Below, piece after piece: positions 1 through 9,584 of a stretch of DNA of 64,000 nt. The number at the start of each line of letters is the position of its first letter. The stretch's first letter is position 1. Under the pieces are notes generated by a model that searched no databases, had not been told where the DNA came from, and saw only the letters and a program-made list of their open reading frames with translations. A program made the position numbers and the translations under genes. Origin of the DNA: CBDFGK01 sp965247075 (GTDB taxonomy: Bacteria; Pseudomonadota; Gammaproteobacteria; Pseudomonadales; Halieaceae); assembly GCA_965247075.1 (NCBI GenBank), contig CBDFGK010000003.1, positions 124,001-188,000 of the forward strand, written 5' to 3'.

Positions 1-1120
1 CAACCGCCTTGGCATAAGCGGCGTACACCTTGTAAGGATCGTGGCCACCCCGGTTCAGGTACATAATGTCCTTGTCCGACAAATCCTTGACCAACGCCAG
101 AGACTCCGGGTATTTGCCGAAGAAATGCTCGCGGGTATAGTCGCCGCCATTGAATTTATAGTTCTGCAATTCACCGTCGCACACCTCGTCCATGCGTCGC
201 TGCAACATGCCGCTGTGATCATTTTCCAGCAGTGGGTCCCAGTGGCGCCCCCAGATAACCTTGAATACTTTCCAGCCGGCACCGCGAAAGACGCCTTCCA
301 GCTCCTGGATAATTTTGCCATTGCCCCGCACCGGCCCATCCAGGCGTTGCAGGTTACAGTTGATTACAAAGGTCAGCTTATCCAGCTTTTCGCGACCCGC
401 CAGTGCGATCGCACCCAGCGACTCCGGCTCATCACTTTCCCCGTCACCCATAAAGCACCAGACCCGGCGATCGCCGTGGTCAACCAGAGCGCGACTCTGC
501 TGGTACTTCATGACATGCGCCTGGTAAATGGCCTGGATAGGCCCCAGACCCATGGAGACGGTCGGAAACTGCCAGTAATCGGGCATCAACCAGGGATGCG
601 GATAGGACGACAGGCCATGGCCATCCACTTCCCGTCGAAAATTGTCCAACTGATCTTCATTGAAGCGACCTTCCAGATAGGAGCGAGCGTACATACCCGG
701 CGCACTGTGCCCCTGGTAAAACACCATATCGCCCAGGGATTCGCCGTCGTTACCGCGAAAGAAATAGTTGTAGCCAACATCGTAGAGGGTGGCGCTGGAG
801 GAAAAGCTGGAGATATGGCCACCGAGGGCATCTTCATTGTCATTGGCGCGCATCACCATCGCCAACGCATTCCAACGCACCAGTGAGCGAATGCGCCGTT
901 CCATAAACAGATCGCCCGGCATGTGCTTCTCATCGGCGGGTGAGATGGTGTTGCTAAACGGCGTGGTAATAGCCATCGGCAGCCGGGTTTTACTGCGAAT
1001 TGCATGTTCAGCGAGCTTGCCCAGCAGGTAAGAAGCGCGCTCTGGCCCCGCGTTTTTGACCACAGCATCCAGGGCATCCAGCCACTCCTGGGTTTCTGTA
1101 GGGTCTTTGTCTTCGATCAT
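1..1120 (-). CDS. aceE: Pyruvate dehydrogenase E1 component, N-terminal part (cut by window edge)
   Basis: Thiamine-diphosphate E1 subunit of the homodimeric type, which decarboxylates pyruvate and passes the acetyl group to the E2 lipoyl domain. Reading the minus strand from the ATG at 1120 gives 373 open codons, starting MIEDKDPTETQEWLDALDAV, to the window edge. Visible family stretches include HISSFSSSATLYDVGYNYFF, FYQGHSAPGMYARSYLEGR and the cofactor-binding segment FMGDGESDEPES. The rest of the roughly 890-residue protein lies outside the window, normally followed by aceF. Positions 1121-1260 upstream are non-coding and should hold the promoter; I did not see a convincing PdhR box there. 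The product is certain; only the 3' end is missing. Confidence 0.96.
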   Translation of the reverse strand, partial: MIEDKDPTETQEWLDALDAVVKNAGPERASYLLGKLAEHAIRSKTRLPMAITTPFSNTISPADEKHMPGDLFMERRIRSLVRWNALAMVMRANDNEDALGGHISSFSSSATLYDVGYNYFFRGNDGESLGDMVFYQGHSAPGMYARSYLEGRFNEDQLDNFRREVDGHGLSSYPHPWLMPDYWQFPTVSMGLGPIQAIYQAHVMKYQQSRALVDHGDRRVWCFMGDGESDEPESLGAIALAGREKLDKLTFVINCNLQRLDGPVRGNGKIIQELEGVFRGAGWKVFKVIWGRHWDPLLENDHSGMLQRRMDEVCDGELQNYKFNGGDYTREHFFGKYPESLALVKDLSDKDIMYLNRGGHDPYKVYAAYAKAV

Positions 1121-1260
1121 CGGGCTCTCCGGCTCAGCAGGCGCCTGGTTAACGCGCGCAGTGTAACCAATATTCATGCAGATTATTAACATTGTTCACG
1201 AAAAAATTACCGGCCGAATTTATTTGGCCATAGGTATTTTTACGCTGACCCCACATTGCG

Positions 1261-4170
1261 CTATTGCTGTAGGTATTGTGAACGGTTTGCCTTGAATACA
1301 GCAGGGTCTGCAACCAACTCGCCGTTGGGCAACTCACCCCAGCGACCGGTCGCCACCATGACCACCGAGGCACGTTTCTGTAGCGCTACTTCTGCAAACC
1401 AGGCCTGCCATTGCGCATGGTCTATATCCGCCAGTGCTGCGGTCAGTCGCTCACGGGAACCAAAATCCAGCTCGCGGCGGGCAATCTCCTGCCAGAAATA
1501 TTCACTTTGCTCGGTGATATTCCTGTGTGGCTGCAGAATCTCCTGCAGCAGCGCCGCCTTGTGGCGTTCAAACTGCGGTTCGGTCACCGCCTGTTCAGTG
1601 ACCATCTGGATCAGAAATGATTGCGTCGCTGCCTGCAATGCACTGGCGCTAACCGTGGGTGACTGCACCAGAAACGCCAGTCCGGGCACGTCAAACAACG
1701 GCCAATTAGAGGCATTTACAACATAACCCAACTGCTGCTGGGTACGCAGCTCTTCAAAATAGTCGGCGCCGATAACCTGCGCCGTCAGTGCTGTCAAGGC
1801 CCGGCTTGCCACGGAGTCGTCCGGCGCCTGCATATACCAGAACAACACCGCGTCTTCGTGTTCTATCTCAGCGTCATAAACCGAGGCTTCGCCGTCATTC
1901 AACCTGACCACCTCCAGCACGGGTTTCGACACTGGCTGTGCATGTTGCAGCAATGGCTGCAAAGCAGCCTCAACACTGGCAACGGTGGTCTGTGCATAGT
2001 TACCACTAATCAATACATCGACCTTGGTGCCGGCCCAAAACTGCTGCGCGAAGGCGTCCACAGATTTGGGGTCCAGGGCTTTTAGTTCCGCAATTATCTG
2101 TTCTTCTGCCCACCCACCGGAGACCAGCAAGCGCCGTGCCTGACGGATCACCTGGCTGTAGGCGCGCGTGGATTTCAGGTCTTCCAGGCTGCGAATCAAA
2201 TCGGCGCGAATGTTTGCAAAGCGATGATTGTCCAGGTCGGCATGGACTATGGAGTTCACTATTTTCTGCAACAGGATCAACTGCTTGTCGTTATAGCCAC
2301 TAACCTTGAGACTCACGCCCCGCGCATGGGCAAAAATACTGAAGTTGAGACCGGCCAGATAGGCGGGATAGGTGTACTCGTTGACGGCATCCTGTAGCAG
2401 GCTGAGGTAGAGCTGGGCGGCGGCAGCAGCGGCGGCAGTATCGTTTACCTTGCCACTGCGAAAGCCGGCATAGATCGCTCCCTTGGGCAGCCGAAACTCA
2501 TCGTCCTGTCGATACCATATTCGCAGGCGCGGCTGCTCTTCGAGTAGTACCGGCGTGGCTGGATTATCAATCGGCTCGGGTACCAGCTCCACATTCTCGG
2601 CGATAAACTCATTGGGAGCGGGAAGATGCAGGCGCTCATCCATTTGGGTATCAGACAGCACGCGCCAACTGCCCTCGCCCGGCGCCAGCGTGCGCACTGA
2701 ATACGGCGTGGCGTAAAACTCGCTCTCGCGGTCTACCGCTACATCCTTGTCGACCAGTGTGATAAGCACATTCTCAGCGGTGATGTAGCGCTCGATAATC
2801 TCCCCGATCAGGGCCGGCTGGTAGTCTTCCATTACATAGGCGCCGCGCAGCACGTCCACCGGCGCATACAATTGCATGCCATTGGACAAGCCACTCACAG
2901 TATGGATCGGCTGAGCTTCTGGCCGAAAACGAAACTGCAGGGCGCTGAGTTGGCCCTGCTCTCGGTACAGCTCCTGCTGTGGTCCGGCCTTTTCCAGCAT
3001 GCGGATGTACTGGAACACCTCATCCAACACCTGCCGATACTGCGCCACGCCGGCTGCGGTGAGGCTAATGCTGATATCAAAAGCAGAGCCGCCGCGGTAT
3101 ACGATGCCGGCGCCGGCGCCCAGCCCTTCCGCCCATCCCGCTGATTTCAGGGTCGACAAAAGGCTGCCCTCGCCCTCGTGACCGATCAGGTTGCCGATAT
3201 AGGCCAGCGGCTTGCTGCGATAGCGAGCACTGTAATCCGGCATGGGAAAGGACAGTTGCAGCCTTCGCCGGCTGGCTTGCGGGCGGATAGTCAACAGCAT
3301 GGGCAGGCTGTCGCTCAGGTATAAGGGCACCTCGATAGCAGCCACCGTGGTGTGGCGATTCGGCACCGCAGAGAAGATTGATTCCACCAGTGTCTGCAAT
3401 GTGTCCAGATCCTCGCTGCCCAATACGGTCAAAGCCATCAAATTGGCAGAGTAGTAGCGACGATAGAAAGCCAGTAAATCCGCACGCACCGCCTGCCCAG
3501 GCCTGCCGGCCAAGGTCTCACTGGTGCCGACACCGAGTATGCTATAGGGGTGGGCGGGGTTAACCACTTCCCGAATCACATCCAGGGTGCGACGGCCATC
3601 CGTATTCAGACCCATCCGGTACTCGGCATCGACGGCATTCACTTCGCGTTCTACATACTCGGCATCAAAGCGGGGCGCCACAAAAAACTGCCCAAACCGG
3701 TCCAGCGCTGCCGGCAGTTTTGCCGCGTCGACATCAAAAAAGTAATTGGTGTGTTCAAAGGCGGTATAGGCGTTGCGCGAACCGCCATGCTCACTGATAA
3801 AGCGTGCGTATTCTCCAGAATCGGGGTATTTGTCCGTACCCAGGAACAACATGTGCTCCAGAAAGTGTGCCAAACCGCCTCTGTCAGCGGGATTACTGGC
3901 ACTGCCAACATACACGTCCAGGGACGCGGCGGCCTTTTGTGTATCGGGATCGGATATCAACAGCGCGCGCAGACCATTGTCCAATTGAAGGTAGCGATAC
4001 TCCTTACTGTCGTTGGCACTCTGTACGGGGACCAGTGACGCCTCTGGCGGCGGCGAAGGCTGATGGCAGCCCTGCACCAACAAAGCCAACACCACCACCA
4101 ACAACAACAACACGGTGCTGCCCCACTGCCAAATTCGTGGGCGGCGAGATCGCAACATGGAGTTCTCCAA
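1261..4170 (-). CDS. M16 family zinc metalloprotease (pitrilysin/insulinase-like), probable lipoprotein
   Basis: A 969-residue protein of about the length of protease III (PtrA). The inverted zinc motif HFLEH is at residues 102-106, followed by the usual downstream acidic residue region (YVEREVNAVDAEY). The rest shows the two-half M16 layout with inactive C-terminal repeats. The N-terminus (residues 13-35) is a hydrophobic signal ending LLVQGC, which fits a lipobox with Cys35, so the enzyme is probably anchored in the periplasm. The family degrades peptides and small proteins. The stop of the upstream permease gene is 3 bases before this start (4173/4170), so they are probably co-transcribed. 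A second Met is present at residue 5. Substrate is unknown. Confidence 0.9.
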   Translation of the reverse strand: MENSMLRSRRPRIWQWGSTVLLLLVVVLALLVQGCHQPSPPPEASLVPVQSANDSKEYRYLQLDNGLRALLISDPDTQKAAASLDVYVGSASNPADRGGLAHFLEHMLFLGTDKYPDSGEYARFISEHGGSRNAYTAFEHTNYFFDVDAAKLPAALDRFGQFFVAPRFDAEYVEREVNAVDAEYRMGLNTDGRRTLDVIREVVNPAHPYSILGVGTSETLAGRPGQAVRADLLAFYRRYYSANLMALTVLGSEDLDTLQTLVESIFSAVPNRHTTVAAIEVPLYLSDSLPMLLTIRPQASRRRLQLSFPMPDYSARYRSKPLAYIGNLIGHEGEGSLLSTLKSAGWAEGLGAGAGIVYRGGSAFDISISLTAAGVAQYRQVLDEVFQYIRMLEKAGPQQELYREQGQLSALQFRFRPEAQPIHTVSGLSNGMQLYAPVDVLRGAYVMEDYQPALIGEIIERYITAENVLITLVDKDVAVDRESEFYATPYSVRTLAPGEGSWRVLSDTQMDERLHLPAPNEFIAENVELVPEPIDNPATPVLLEEQPRLRIWYRQDDEFRLPKGAIYAGFRSGKVNDTAAAAAAAQLYLSLLQDAVNEYTYPAYLAGLNFSIFAHARGVSLKVSGYNDKQLILLQKIVNSIVHADLDNHRFANIRADLIRSLEDLKSTRAYSQVIRQARRLLVSGGWAEEQIIAELKALDPKSVDAFAQQFWAGTKVDVLISGNYAQTTVASVEAALQPLLQHAQPVSKPVLEVVRLNDGEASVYDAEIEHEDAVLFWYMQAPDDSVASRALTALTAQVIGADYFEELRTQQQLGYVVNASNWPLFDVPGLAFLVQSPTVSASALQAATQSFLIQMVTEQAVTEPQFERHKAALLQEILQPHRNITEQSEYFWQEIARRELDFGSRERLTAALADIDHAQWQAWFAEVALQKRASVVMVATGRWGELPNGELVADPAVFKANRSQYLQQ

Positions 4171-4172
4171 TA

Positions 4173-5225
4173 TCAGTTATCAGGCTGCGGCCAGGCATCT
4201 ATGACGGCTTTGACCAGGGTTGCCAGCGGAATGGCAAAAAATACCCCCCACATGCCCCAGACACCGCCAAAAAACAGTACCGCGAGAATAATGGCTACCG
4301 GATGCAGGTTTACCGCTTCAGAAAACAGCAGCGGCACCAGTACATTGCCATCGAGAGCCTGGATAATCATGTAGACCGCGATAACCGTGTAAAATTCAGA
4401 ACCCAGCCCCCATTGAAACAAGGCGATTATCACCACCGGCGCGGTAACCACCATGGCGCCAATGTAGGGAATAATTACCGAAAGGCCCACCAACAGCCCC
4501 AGCAAAGCCGCATAATTAAGCCCAAACCAGGTGAAGGCGAAGTAGCTGACGGCGCCGACAATTATTATTTCGATAAGCTTGCCACGCGCGTAATTCGACA
4601 CCTGGTCATTCATTTCTATCCAGATGCGATTCAACAGGGGTCTTTCGCTGGGCAGGAACGCCCCCATCCAGCCGAGAATTTGATCGCGGTCCTTGAGAAA
4701 GAAAAATACCAACAGCGGCACCAGGATGGCATAAATCATAACCACCGCCATACCCGGTATGGAGGCGACAGAGAAAGACACTATACTTTGTCCAAGCAGT
4801 GCCAACTCGCCCTGCGCCAGGCTCAGTGCCTCACTAATCTGCGGCTCGCTAATCAACTCCGGGTAGCGCTCTGGCAATACCGCCAGCCAATCTCGACCCT
4901 GCTCGAACATGCGCGGAATCTCAGCGGACAGGCTCACCAGTTGCCGCCACACCAGCGGCAGCAATAAAAACAGAAAGCCAAAAAACAGGCCGACAAACAC
5001 CAGGAAGGAAAAACTCACGCCCACCCACTGCGGCAGGCCTTTACCGGTCAGGAAGTTGCTGATGCCCTGCATCAGGTAAGCCAGCACTATCGCCGCCACC
5101 AGCGGTGCAATGATGTCGCCGACGGTGAGCAGCAATACCAGCGCCACCGCCAGCAACACCACCAGCAGCATCGACTCTTCCTCGAAGAAATAGCGCTCGT
5201 ACCACTTCTGGAAAATTTCGAGCAT
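4173..5225 (-). CDS. AI-2E family transporter (PerM-like permease)
   Basis: About 350 residues with eight predicted hydrophobic helices and the family pattern of an N-terminal pair of helices, a long polar segment (residues 70-150) and a C-terminal bundle including VPLLVFFFLKDRDQI and IIPYIGAMVV. Members are inner-membrane exporters; substrates are mostly unproven despite the name. I chose the ATG at 5225 (MLEIFQKW) over the longer reading from 5279 because GGAGG sits 7 bases upstream and the longer start runs deep into the TusA-like gene. It lies between the TusA-like gene and the M16 protease, all on the minus strand, a compact operon. Confidence 0.9.
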   Translation of the reverse strand: MLEIFQKWYERYFFEEESMLLVVLLAVALVLLLTVGDIIAPLVAAIVLAYLMQGISNFLTGKGLPQWVGVSFSFLVFVGLFFGFLFLLLPLVWRQLVSLSAEIPRMFEQGRDWLAVLPERYPELISEPQISEALSLAQGELALLGQSIVSFSVASIPGMAVVMIYAILVPLLVFFFLKDRDQILGWMGAFLPSERPLLNRIWIEMNDQVSNYARGKLIEIIIVGAVSYFAFTWFGLNYAALLGLLVGLSVIIPYIGAMVVTAPVVIIALFQWGLGSEFYTVIAVYMIIQALDGNVLVPLLFSEAVNLHPVAIILAVLFFGGVWGMWGVFFAIPLATLVKAVIDAWPQPDN

Positions 5226-5227
5226 GG

Positions 5228-5473
5228 CTAAGCCTCCGGCCCCACTTTTTCGAGCACGTGTATATACACACCGTCGCACTCATCGCTGCGTATCAATCGG
5301 TGTCCGGACTGCTCTGCAAACACCTGGAAATCCCTGACTGAACCCTGGTCTGTGGCTAACACCCGCAGTCGTTCGCCGGCGGCCATGCTATTGAGGGCGC
5401 GTTTCGCCTTCAACAAGGGCATCGGGCACTGCAATCCCTGAGCATCAACTTTATGTTCTGGCTGCTCGGGCAC
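5228..5473 (-). CDS. TusA-like sulfurtransferase / sulfur carrier
   Basis: An 81-residue small protein with the SirA/TusA fold signature GLQCPMPLLKAKRAL at residues 13-27; Cys16 of the CPxP motif is the persulfide-carrying residue in the family. TusA-type proteins relay sulfur for tRNA thiolation or molybdenum-cofactor related steps; position beside M48 protease and AI-2E permease genes resembles the P. aeruginosa PA1006 setting more than E. coli tusA. The start is a GTG (5473). The stop at 5228 is 2 bases before the permease start, implying translational coupling. Which sulfur pathway it serves cannot be told from sequence. Confidence 0.88.
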   Translation of the reverse strand: MPEQPEHKVDAQGLQCPMPLLKAKRALNSMAAGERLRVLATDQGSVRDFQVFAEQSGHRLIRSDECDGVYIHVLEKVGPEA

Positions 5474-5582
5474 GGGCTCTACTCATCTCTGTCTGTCTCT
5501 GGGCCGACCAGTATAGCCACTTCTATAGCCCGGAATATAGCCACGAATATAGTCAGCTCGCGACAGCCGTGGAACTTGGCCC

Positions 5583-7103
5583 GTGCTTGCAACTCAAACT
5601 TCACTCCCCTACAGTAACGGCGGATTCCGCAACTCGAGTGTTCTCATCTCAATCCTGGGTAAAATCATCGCGCAAGTGCTGCTGGCCGGTGTGCTTTTTG
5701 TAGCCAGTGCCAGTGGCGACCAACAGAAGTTGCCGAAGCTGGGCGCGAGCAGCAATAGCCTGTTTTCTCCGGAACATGAATATCAGTTGGGGCGTGCCTG
5801 GCTACGCATGTTTCGCAGCCGCGCGCCTACTCTGGACGACGATCCCCTTCTGCAGGACTACCTGGAAGACCTGATCTACCGGCTGGTTCCTCACAGCGAA
5901 CTGGAAGATCGCCGCATTGAAGTCGTTATTGTCGATAACCCGATACTCAATGCATTTGCCGTACCCGGTGGAGTCATTGGTATTCACACAGGTGTGCTGC
6001 TCTACGCCCAAACCGAGGATGAACTGGCAACCGTACTGGCTCACGAAATTGCCCACCTTAGCCAGCGACATTTTTCTCGCGGCGTGGAGGAACAACAGAA
6101 GAACAAGCCGCTGGTGCTGGCTGGCATGCTGGCGGGAGCCATACTGATGGCCACCATCGGCAGTGACGCCGGACTCGCTGCAATTTCGACTACACGGGCG
6201 GCGGCGCTGGATGCGCAACTGAGTTTCAGTCGCAGCCATGAACAGGAGGCGGACAGAATTGTCGATCAGACCATGGTCAATGCAGGTATGGATCCACATG
6301 CTGCGCCGGCCATGTTTGAACGCATGCTACAGGCCAGCCGCTATTCCGGCGGCAAGCATATACCGGAATATCTGCGCACCCACCCACTGTCTGAAAACCG
6401 CATTGCCGATGCCCGTAACCGGGCCAGGCGCCACCCGGTTGTAGCAAATGAACCCAGTCTGCCCTTTCAGTTAATGCGCGCCCGCATGCAGGTTCATCAC
6501 GCCCGGACACCGCAGGTAGCCGCCGCCAGGTTTCGAAATAGCCTGGCGGGGGAACCGCGCTCGCACGAAGCTGACCGCTATGGCCTGGTATTGGCACTGA
6601 GTAATAGCGGCCAGAGCGGTGCAGCCATTGCGGAACTGGACGGACTGCAACGAGAGCACCCCGAGCAACTGGAGTACATCGTTGCCCGGGCTGAAGTGGA
6701 TATGAGCATCGGCGAGGCTCAATCAGCTATTCGGTCGCTGCAGCGCGAGCTGCAGCTATATCCGGGTAACCACGCGCTTACCATGACCTACGCCCGCGCC
6801 ATGATCCGCAACGACGAAGCGCACATCGCCGAGCAGGTGCTACTGGCACAGAGCCGGGAGAAGCCAAATGATCCGGGCTTATGGCATTGGCTGGCTGAGG
6901 TGCAGGGGCTTGCTGGAGACATTATCGGACTGCATCAATCCCGGGCTGAATATTTTATACTCCGTGGCGTGTTCGACGAAGCAGAGCGGCAACTGCGGTA
7001 CGCTATGGATATGTCCATAGGTGACTATCACACTACCGCCAAAATCAACCAGCGCCTGAAAGACCTTGCTGAACTGCGCAGGTACATGAAGTTTTTAAAA
7101 TAG
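5583..7103 (+). CDS. M48 family periplasmic metalloprotease with TPR-like C-terminus (BepA/YfgC-like)
   Basis: A 506-residue protein. A hydrophobic segment at about residues 22-43 ending near ASASGD looks like a signal peptide. The catalytic motif HEIAH is near residue 155 (LAHEIAHLSQRH), with the third zinc ligand expected in SRSHEQEADRI. The C-terminal 250 residues are helical repeats (TPR-like), as in BepA, which clears stalled outer-membrane assembly substrates such as LptD. The listed start is a GTG; a later start just before the signal sequence is possible. The TAG stop overlaps the first base of a perfect hairpin (7103-7128), and nadA converges from the other side. Confidence 0.9.
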   Translation: MLATQTSLPYSNGGFRNSSVLISILGKIIAQVLLAGVLFVASASGDQQKLPKLGASSNSLFSPEHEYQLGRAWLRMFRSRAPTLDDDPLLQDYLEDLIYRLVPHSELEDRRIEVVIVDNPILNAFAVPGGVIGIHTGVLLYAQTEDELATVLAHEIAHLSQRHFSRGVEEQQKNKPLVLAGMLAGAILMATIGSDAGLAAISTTRAAALDAQLSFSRSHEQEADRIVDQTMVNAGMDPHAAPAMFERMLQASRYSGGKHIPEYLRTHPLSENRIADARNRARRHPVVANEPSLPFQLMRARMQVHHARTPQVAAARFRNSLAGEPRSHEADRYGLVLALSNSGQSGAAIAELDGLQREHPEQLEYIVARAEVDMSIGEAQSAIRSLQRELQLYPGNHALTMTYARAMIRNDEAHIAEQVLLAQSREKPNDPGLWHWLAEVQGLAGDIIGLHQSRAEYFILRGVFDEAERQLRYAMDMSIGDYHTTAKINQRLKDLAELRRYMKFLK

Positions 7104-7128
7104 GGGTCAGAGTCTGAACTCTGACCCC
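7103..7128. repeat. REP-like palindrome GGGGTCAGAGT / ACTCTGACCCC, probable bidirectional terminator
   Basis: Two perfect 11-base arms separated by CTGA lie between the convergent M48 protease and nadA genes. The same arm sequence recurs at 32724-32749 and 32847-32914, so this is a dispersed repeat family as well as a stem-loop that could end transcripts from both sides. No T-tract follows, so intrinsic termination is not proven. Confidence 0.75.
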
Positions 7129-7139
7129 TTGTCCACAGA

Positions 7140-8192
7140 TCAATGCAATTGGCGGGCAAAATCCAGCATGCGCTGTAGCGGCACCATGGCCTGCTTGCCG
7201 ATACCGGGATCGACAAATATTTCATTGTCTGCGCGCTCGAATACACCGGCCAGCGATTCCAGTTCATTCATTGCCATCCACGGACAATTGGCGCAGCTAC
7301 GACAGGTAGCACCGTGACCGGCGGTGGGGGCGATAATCAACTCTTTGTCGGGAACCCGCTGTTGCATCTTGTAGAAAATGCCCTGGTCGGTGGCAACGAT
7401 AAACTGCTGCTGCGACATCTCCACGGCTGCATTGATAATCTGCGTGGTCGAGCCGACCCGGTCTGCCAGCGCTATGACAGACGCGGGAGACTCGGGATGC
7501 GCCAACACGGCCGCATCCGGATACACCTTTTTCAGATCTTTCAGTGCGCGCGCCTTGAACTCCTCGTGGACAATGCAGGCGCCATCCCACATAAGAATAT
7601 CGGCGCCGGTTTGTCGCTGCACATAATCCCCCAAATGGCGGTCTGGAGCCCAGATAATTTTCTCGCCCTCATCGTGCAGGTACGCGGCCACATCGAGGGC
7701 GATGCTGGAGGTTACCACCCAGTCAGCGCGCGTCTTTACAGCCGCAGATGTATTGGCATATACCACCACTTTCCGATCAGGATGCTGATCGCAGAACGGA
7801 GCAAACTCCTCGATAGGGCAGCCAATATCCAGCGAACAAGTGGCCTCCAGCGTGGGCATTAAAACCCGCTTCTCCGGGGTTAGGATCTTGGCGGTCTCAC
7901 CCATAAACTTCACGCCGGCCACAATCAGGGTAGTGGCTTTATGGTCGTGGCCGAAACGGGCCATTTCAAGGGAGTCACTGACACAGCCACCGGTTTCTTC
8001 CGCCAGGGCCTGGATTTCCGGCGCGGTGTAGTAGTGCGCCACCAGCACCGCGTCCTCCTGCTGCAACTGCGCCTTGATACGATCCATAAGGGCGCGCTTC
8101 TGCTCTTCTGAAAGTTGTTTTTGCTCCGTGTGATCCAGGTGCTGTTCTACCTGTTTGCGGATAATTTCCAGACGGTCGCTGGCAATACTCAT
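7140..8192 (-). CDS. nadA: Quinolinate synthase
   Basis: NadA condenses iminoaspartate with dihydroxyacetone phosphate to quinolinate in NAD synthesis. The 350-residue protein carries the three cysteines expected for its 4Fe-4S cluster in EATCSLDIGCP and HGATCRSCANCPWM, plus VLVAHYYTAPEIQALAEETG and the VYANTSAAVKTRADW segment. The ATG at 8192 (MSIASDRLE) is preferred over the longer reading from 8243, whose added residues do not look like the family; no strong Shine-Dalgarno is visible before either. It converges on the M48 protease gene, with the REP-like hairpin between them. Confidence 0.95.
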   Translation of the reverse strand: MSIASDRLEIIRKQVEQHLDHTEQKQLSEEQKRALMDRIKAQLQQEDAVLVAHYYTAPEIQALAEETGGCVSDSLEMARFGHDHKATTLIVAGVKFMGETAKILTPEKRVLMPTLEATCSLDIGCPIEEFAPFCDQHPDRKVVVYANTSAAVKTRADWVVTSSIALDVAAYLHDEGEKIIWAPDRHLGDYVQRQTGADILMWDGACIVHEEFKARALKDLKKVYPDAAVLAHPESPASVIALADRVGSTTQIINAAVEMSQQQFIVATDQGIFYKMQQRVPDKELIIAPTAGHGATCRSCANCPWMAMNELESLAGVFERADNEIFVDPGIGKQAMVPLQRMLDFARQLH

Positions 8193-8368
8193 GGTGCTGG
8201 TTACGTCGTCAAATGTACCGCCCAGTTTACCACAAATACCCACTCTGATTGAATGGCGGATTGAAATTCACCCTACTTGGGCGAGAGCTGCATGGCCTGA
8301 ATTTCTGCCGGGCGACGTGCGCCGGTTCACCGACTACCGCGAAAGTTCGCAGCATTTCAATTCCCTGT

Positions 8369-9181
8369 TCATTTCAACCATTGGGGCCAGTCTGCACTGA
8401 TCGTGGATTGCCATTGGGGTGTGCGGCGCTCGAAGTAGGCCATACCGCCCGCTACGGCATCGGGCTTGCCCATACTGTGATGCAGCGCCTTTGTCTCCAG
8501 TTCGATAAGCTCACCTACCTGCATATCCAGCGCCCGCCACAGCAGCCGCTTGTGCATGCCCATCACCAGGGGTGAGCAATTGGCAGCCATGTCCCTGGCT
8601 ATCTCCAGTGCGGTTTCAAGCACGTCGGCGGCGGGCACTGCCCTGCCCGCCAGTCCCCACTGTGCGGCCTCATTGCCCGTTATGCGCGGTGCGCGTACCA
8701 CCAGCTCGAAGGCACGCTCAAACCCGACCAGGCGTGGCAGCAAATACTCACAGGCGAAGTCGGCCACGACACCGCGTCGATTTTGCAAAAAACCATATTT
8801 TCCCTGCTCGGCAAATACCCGCATGTCCGCTTGCAGGGCAATACCCAGGCCAACCCCGATGGCGTGACCGTTGCAGGCCGCGATCACCGGCTTGCGCACG
8901 TCCCAGGCCTGGAAGCTCAATGGGCAGGAACTAAAGTCGAGCTCCCTGCCCTCGGCGTCAAAGGTTGCGCCGCCGCCACTCATATCGGCGCCGGCGCAAA
9001 AAGCCTCGCCGGCACCGGTGACCACAACCACGCGCACGTCGTCATCCTCATCACAACGCCGATAGAGTTCACCCAAACCATCCATCATCGCGCCGCTGAG
9101 GGTATTCATGGCATCGGGGCGATTGAAGGTAATCAGCCCTATGCCGCCTTCTTGCGGTGTAAATAAAATCTCGTCTGTCAT
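8369..9181 (-). CDS. Enoyl-CoA hydratase/isomerase family protein (crotonase)
   Basis: A 270-residue crotonase-fold protein. The oxyanion-hole segments are visible: GEAFCAGADMSGG near residues 58-70 and ACNGHAIGVGLGIALQADMR near 104-124. LVVRAPRITGNEAAQWGLAGR and the C-terminal helices also fit. Catalytic glutamates of the classical hydratase are not clear, so it could be a hydratase, isomerase or another acyl-CoA enzyme. It stands alone; the gap to nadA (8193-8368) has no gene I can support, and a 400-base non-coding stretch lies upstream. Confidence 0.88.
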   Translation of the reverse strand: MTDEILFTPQEGGIGLITFNRPDAMNTLSGAMMDGLGELYRRCDEDDDVRVVVVTGAGEAFCAGADMSGGGATFDAEGRELDFSSCPLSFQAWDVRKPVIAACNGHAIGVGLGIALQADMRVFAEQGKYGFLQNRRGVVADFACEYLLPRLVGFERAFELVVRAPRITGNEAAQWGLAGRAVPAADVLETALEIARDMAANCSPLVMGMHKRLLWRALDMQVGELIELETKALHHSMGKPDAVAGGMAYFERRTPQWQSTISADWPQWLK

Positions 9182-9584
9182 TGGTTATGCATCCATCAGC
9201 TTATCTGCACAGCATAGCGGCGAACTGCGGCGGCGCAATGACAGCACCGGCCAACAATCTCCGGCACTTGCACTACAAAGACATAAGAGCAGGCTAGCCC
9301 CCATATCCAGCTATTGCGAAAATAAAGCCATTTTTACTGGAAATCCTCTGAATAACTGCATATAACTGACTGTAATATATAGAATAAAAATATATTGCGC
9401 AGACCTTGGAACTCGCTTAGGGGGTCTGTGGGCCTAAGGAACACACTGATGATTTCTGAAGACAAGGCTGATCACCTATTCCTGTCAGCCGCACTGGAGC
9501 GCGCCATTCCCGCGCGCCCCGGAAACTGACTACATGCTGCGCCTGGCGCAAAAAAAATGACGTCAGCGTACCCATCATTGTCAT
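9182..9584. other. Non-coding stretch upstream of the crotonase and before the GGDEF relic
   Basis: No gene is supported here. A very AT-rich tract around 9355-9400 could be a promoter or the edge of an insertion. A short open segment from the ATG at 9449 (MISEDKADHLFLSAALERAI) may be more of the decayed regulator that follows, but I cannot match it to a known domain. Confidence 0.4.

Noticed and set aside
41..886. Plus-strand open frame opposite aceE
   Set aside because: It is the complement of conserved aceE coding sequence; the minus-strand reading is unmistakable.
1121..1260. PdhR-type operator upstream of aceE
   Set aside because: Only partial half-sites such as TAACCAAT were seen, not a symmetric site.
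3804..4967. Long plus-strand open frame (387 codons) over the M16 protease and permease
   Set aside because: It is antisense to two well-supported genes, has low-complexity His/Gln/Pro-rich composition and no family resemblance.
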